Of a stretch of DNA of 5,810 nt, positions 4,507 through 5,810 are shown one piece after another. The position numbers and the translations under genes were made by a program. Positions within the stretch are counted from its first letter, which is position 1; the number at the start of each line of letters is the position of its first letter. Source of the stretch: an uncultured Clostridia bacterium (GTDB lineage: Bacteria; Bacillota; Clostridia; Oscillospirales; Oscillospiraceae); assembly GCA_937894515.1 (NCBI GenBank), contig CALCRH010000005.1, forward strand, positions 1 to 5,810, in the 5' to 3' direction. The notes beneath the pieces are model-generated. The model did no database searches and was not told the origin of the DNA. It worked only from the letters and a program-made list of their open reading frames with translations.

Positions 4507-5810
4507 GACGGATAAGAAAGAACAATCCGCGCAGGACAGCATCCCTTATCAGCGTATGTATCCCGACGGCATCTGCCGCGTGAGCGATACGCACTACACC
4601 AAAACCATTCAGTTTCAAGACATTAACTACCAGCTCTCGCAGAACGAGGATAAAACCGCCATCTTTGACGGATGGTGTGATTTCCTCAACTACTTCGACA
4701 GCTCGGTACAGTTTCAGCTCACCTTTGTCAACCTTTCCACTACGGAGGAAAACCTTTCGGAGCGCATCAACATTCCCCTGCGCGGGGACGAATACGACAG
4801 TATCCGTACCGAATATACGCAGATGCTCCGCGATCAGGTCGCCAAGGGCAAGAACGGTCTGACCAAGACCAAGTATCTCACCTTCGGCATTGACGCCGAC
4901 AATATTCAGACGGCAAAATCCCGGCTGGATCGTATCGAAAATGATCTCTTAAACAACTTCAAGCGCTTGGGCGTCGCGGCATCAGGCTTGAACGGCAAGG
5001 AATACCTCTGCGTCATGCACGACATTCTGAACATGGATGAAAAAGCACCGTTCCGTTTTTCGTGGGACTGGCTGGCACCGTCCGGGCTTTCCACCAAGGA
5101 TTTCATTGCGCCAAGCTCCTTTGAGTTCAAGACAGGCAGGCAGTTCCGCATGGGGAAAAAGCTCTGCGCCGTCAGCTTCTTAAATATCCTCGCGCCGGAG
5201 CTGAATGACCGTATTCTTGCGGATTTCCTCGATATGGAATCCAACCTTGTGGTGAGTCTGCATATTCAGTCCGTCGATCAGACCAAGGCGATCAAGACCA
5301 TCAAGCGCAAGATCACAGACCTCGATAAAAGTAAGATCGAAGAACAGAAGAAAGCAGTCCGCGCCGGTTACGACATGGACATCATCCCCTCCGACCTTGC
5401 CACCTACGGCGTGGAGGCGAAAAAACTCTTGCAGGATTTACAGTCCCGCAACGAGCGTATGTTCATGTTTACGTTCATCATTATGAATACGGCGGACAGC
5501 CAGCGTCAGCTCAACAACAATCTCTTTCAGGCTTCCAGTATCGCACAGAAGCAAAACTGTTCCCTTGTCCGGCTGGATTTTCAGCAGGAAGAAGGCTGCA
5601 TGAGTTGTCTGCCCCTCGGTCAGAACCTTGTGGAGATCAGACGCGGACTGACCACTTCCAGCGCGGCGATCTTTGTACCGTTTACTACGCAGGAGCTATT
5701 CCAAAGCGGAAATGAAGCTCTGTATTACGGCATCAATGCACTGTCCAACAATCTCATCATGGTGGACAGAAAGCTCTTAAAGAACCCCAACGGTCTGATC
5801 CTCGGCACAC
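4436..5810 (+). CDS. virB4: VirB4/TraE-type conjugal transfer ATPase, N-terminal part, runs off right edge
   Basis: An uninterrupted reading frame of 458 codons continues to the window edge. It encodes the N-terminal part of a VirB4/TraE ATPase, which powers assembly and substrate transport of the type IV channel. The start is read as TTG at 4436, because the Shine-Dalgarno AGGAGG (4421-4426) lies nine bases upstream and the protein then begins STARKLTGTEKKQIEAAIARA, the usual start in this family. Recognisable segments follow: DSIPYQRMYPDGICRV, TIQFQDINYQLSQNEDKTAIF, RFSWDWLAPSGLSTKDFIAPS, ILAPELNDRILADFLDMES, SVDQTKAIKTIKRKITDLDK, DIIPSDLATYG, LQSRNERMF, LFQASSIAQKQNC and LLKNPNGLILGT. The Walker A motif normally comes directly after this last segment, just beyond the window. 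Full-length relatives are about 790-800 residues. No frameshift or stop is seen, so this part appears intact. Confidence 0.93.
   Translation, partial: MSTARKLTGTEKKQIEAAIARANKTDKKEQSAQDSIPYQRMYPDGICRVSDTHYTKTIQFQDINYQLSQNEDKTAIFDGWCDFLNYFDSSVQFQLTFVNLSTTEENLSERINIPLRGDEYDSIRTEYTQMLRDQVAKGKNGLTKTKYLTFGIDADNIQTAKSRLDRIENDLLNNFKRLGVAASGLNGKEYLCVMHDILNMDEKAPFRFSWDWLAPSGLSTKDFIAPSSFEFKTGRQFRMGKKLCAVSFLNILAPELNDRILADFLDMESNLVVSLHIQSVDQTKAIKTIKRKITDLDKSKIEEQKKAVRAGYDMDIIPSDLATYGVEAKKLLQDLQSRNERMFMFTFIIMNTADSQRQLNNNLFQASSIAQKQNCSLVRLDFQQEEGCMSCLPLGQNLVEIRRGLTTSSAAIFVPFTTQELFQSGNEALYYGINALSNNLIMVDRKLLKNPNGLILGT

Noticed and set aside
4331..5244. Minus-strand frames and a 65-codon plus-strand frame across virB4
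   Set aside because: The continuous 458-codon VirB4 frame explains the region; these have no family features.
1..5810. CRISPR array or insertion sequence
   Set aside because: No regularly spaced direct repeats of array type and no transposase frame or paired terminal inverted repeats were seen.

Overview
The window joins two unlike pieces of DNA. The left piece (about 1-1165) looks archaeal. It holds a complete minus-strand UbiA-family prenyltransferase, best read as digeranylgeranylglyceryl-phosphate (DGGGP) synthase of archaeal ether-lipid synthesis. Downstream of it, and running off the left edge, is the start of a second minus-strand gene that resembles methanogen polymer-forming (bactofilin-like) proteins. 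A euryarchaeal methanogen, possibly of the Methanomicrobiales, is the best guess; this is an inference from protein character only.

The right piece (about 1171-5810) is the core of a Firmicutes/Clostridia-type integrative conjugative element (Tn1549/CTn-like type IV secretion). In order on the plus strand it holds the C-terminal half of a VirD4/TraG coupling protein, a Maff2-family VirB2-like small membrane protein, a VirB6/TrbL-like membrane protein, a PrgI-family protein, and the first 458 codons of a VirB4/TraE ATPase that leaves the window just before its expected Walker A motif. Strong Shine-Dalgarno sites and short spacers or overlaps suggest a co-transcribed transfer operon. Between the coupling protein and Maff2, on the opposite strand, sits a complete DinJ/RelB-YafQ type II toxin-antitoxin pair with its own sigma-70-like promoter, a possible operator and a hairpin terminator.

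The most important point is the join at about 1165-1171. VirD4 homology begins abruptly in the middle of the protein, so its N-terminal membrane segments and Walker A are absent. No integrase, tRNA gene or attachment-site pair is visible there. This does not fit simple integration of a conjugative element, whose ends are not inside virD4. Either two genomes were joined during assembly, or a deleted or rearranged element remnant lies in an archaeal chromosome. The sequence alone cannot decide, and an assembly artefact should be excluded first.
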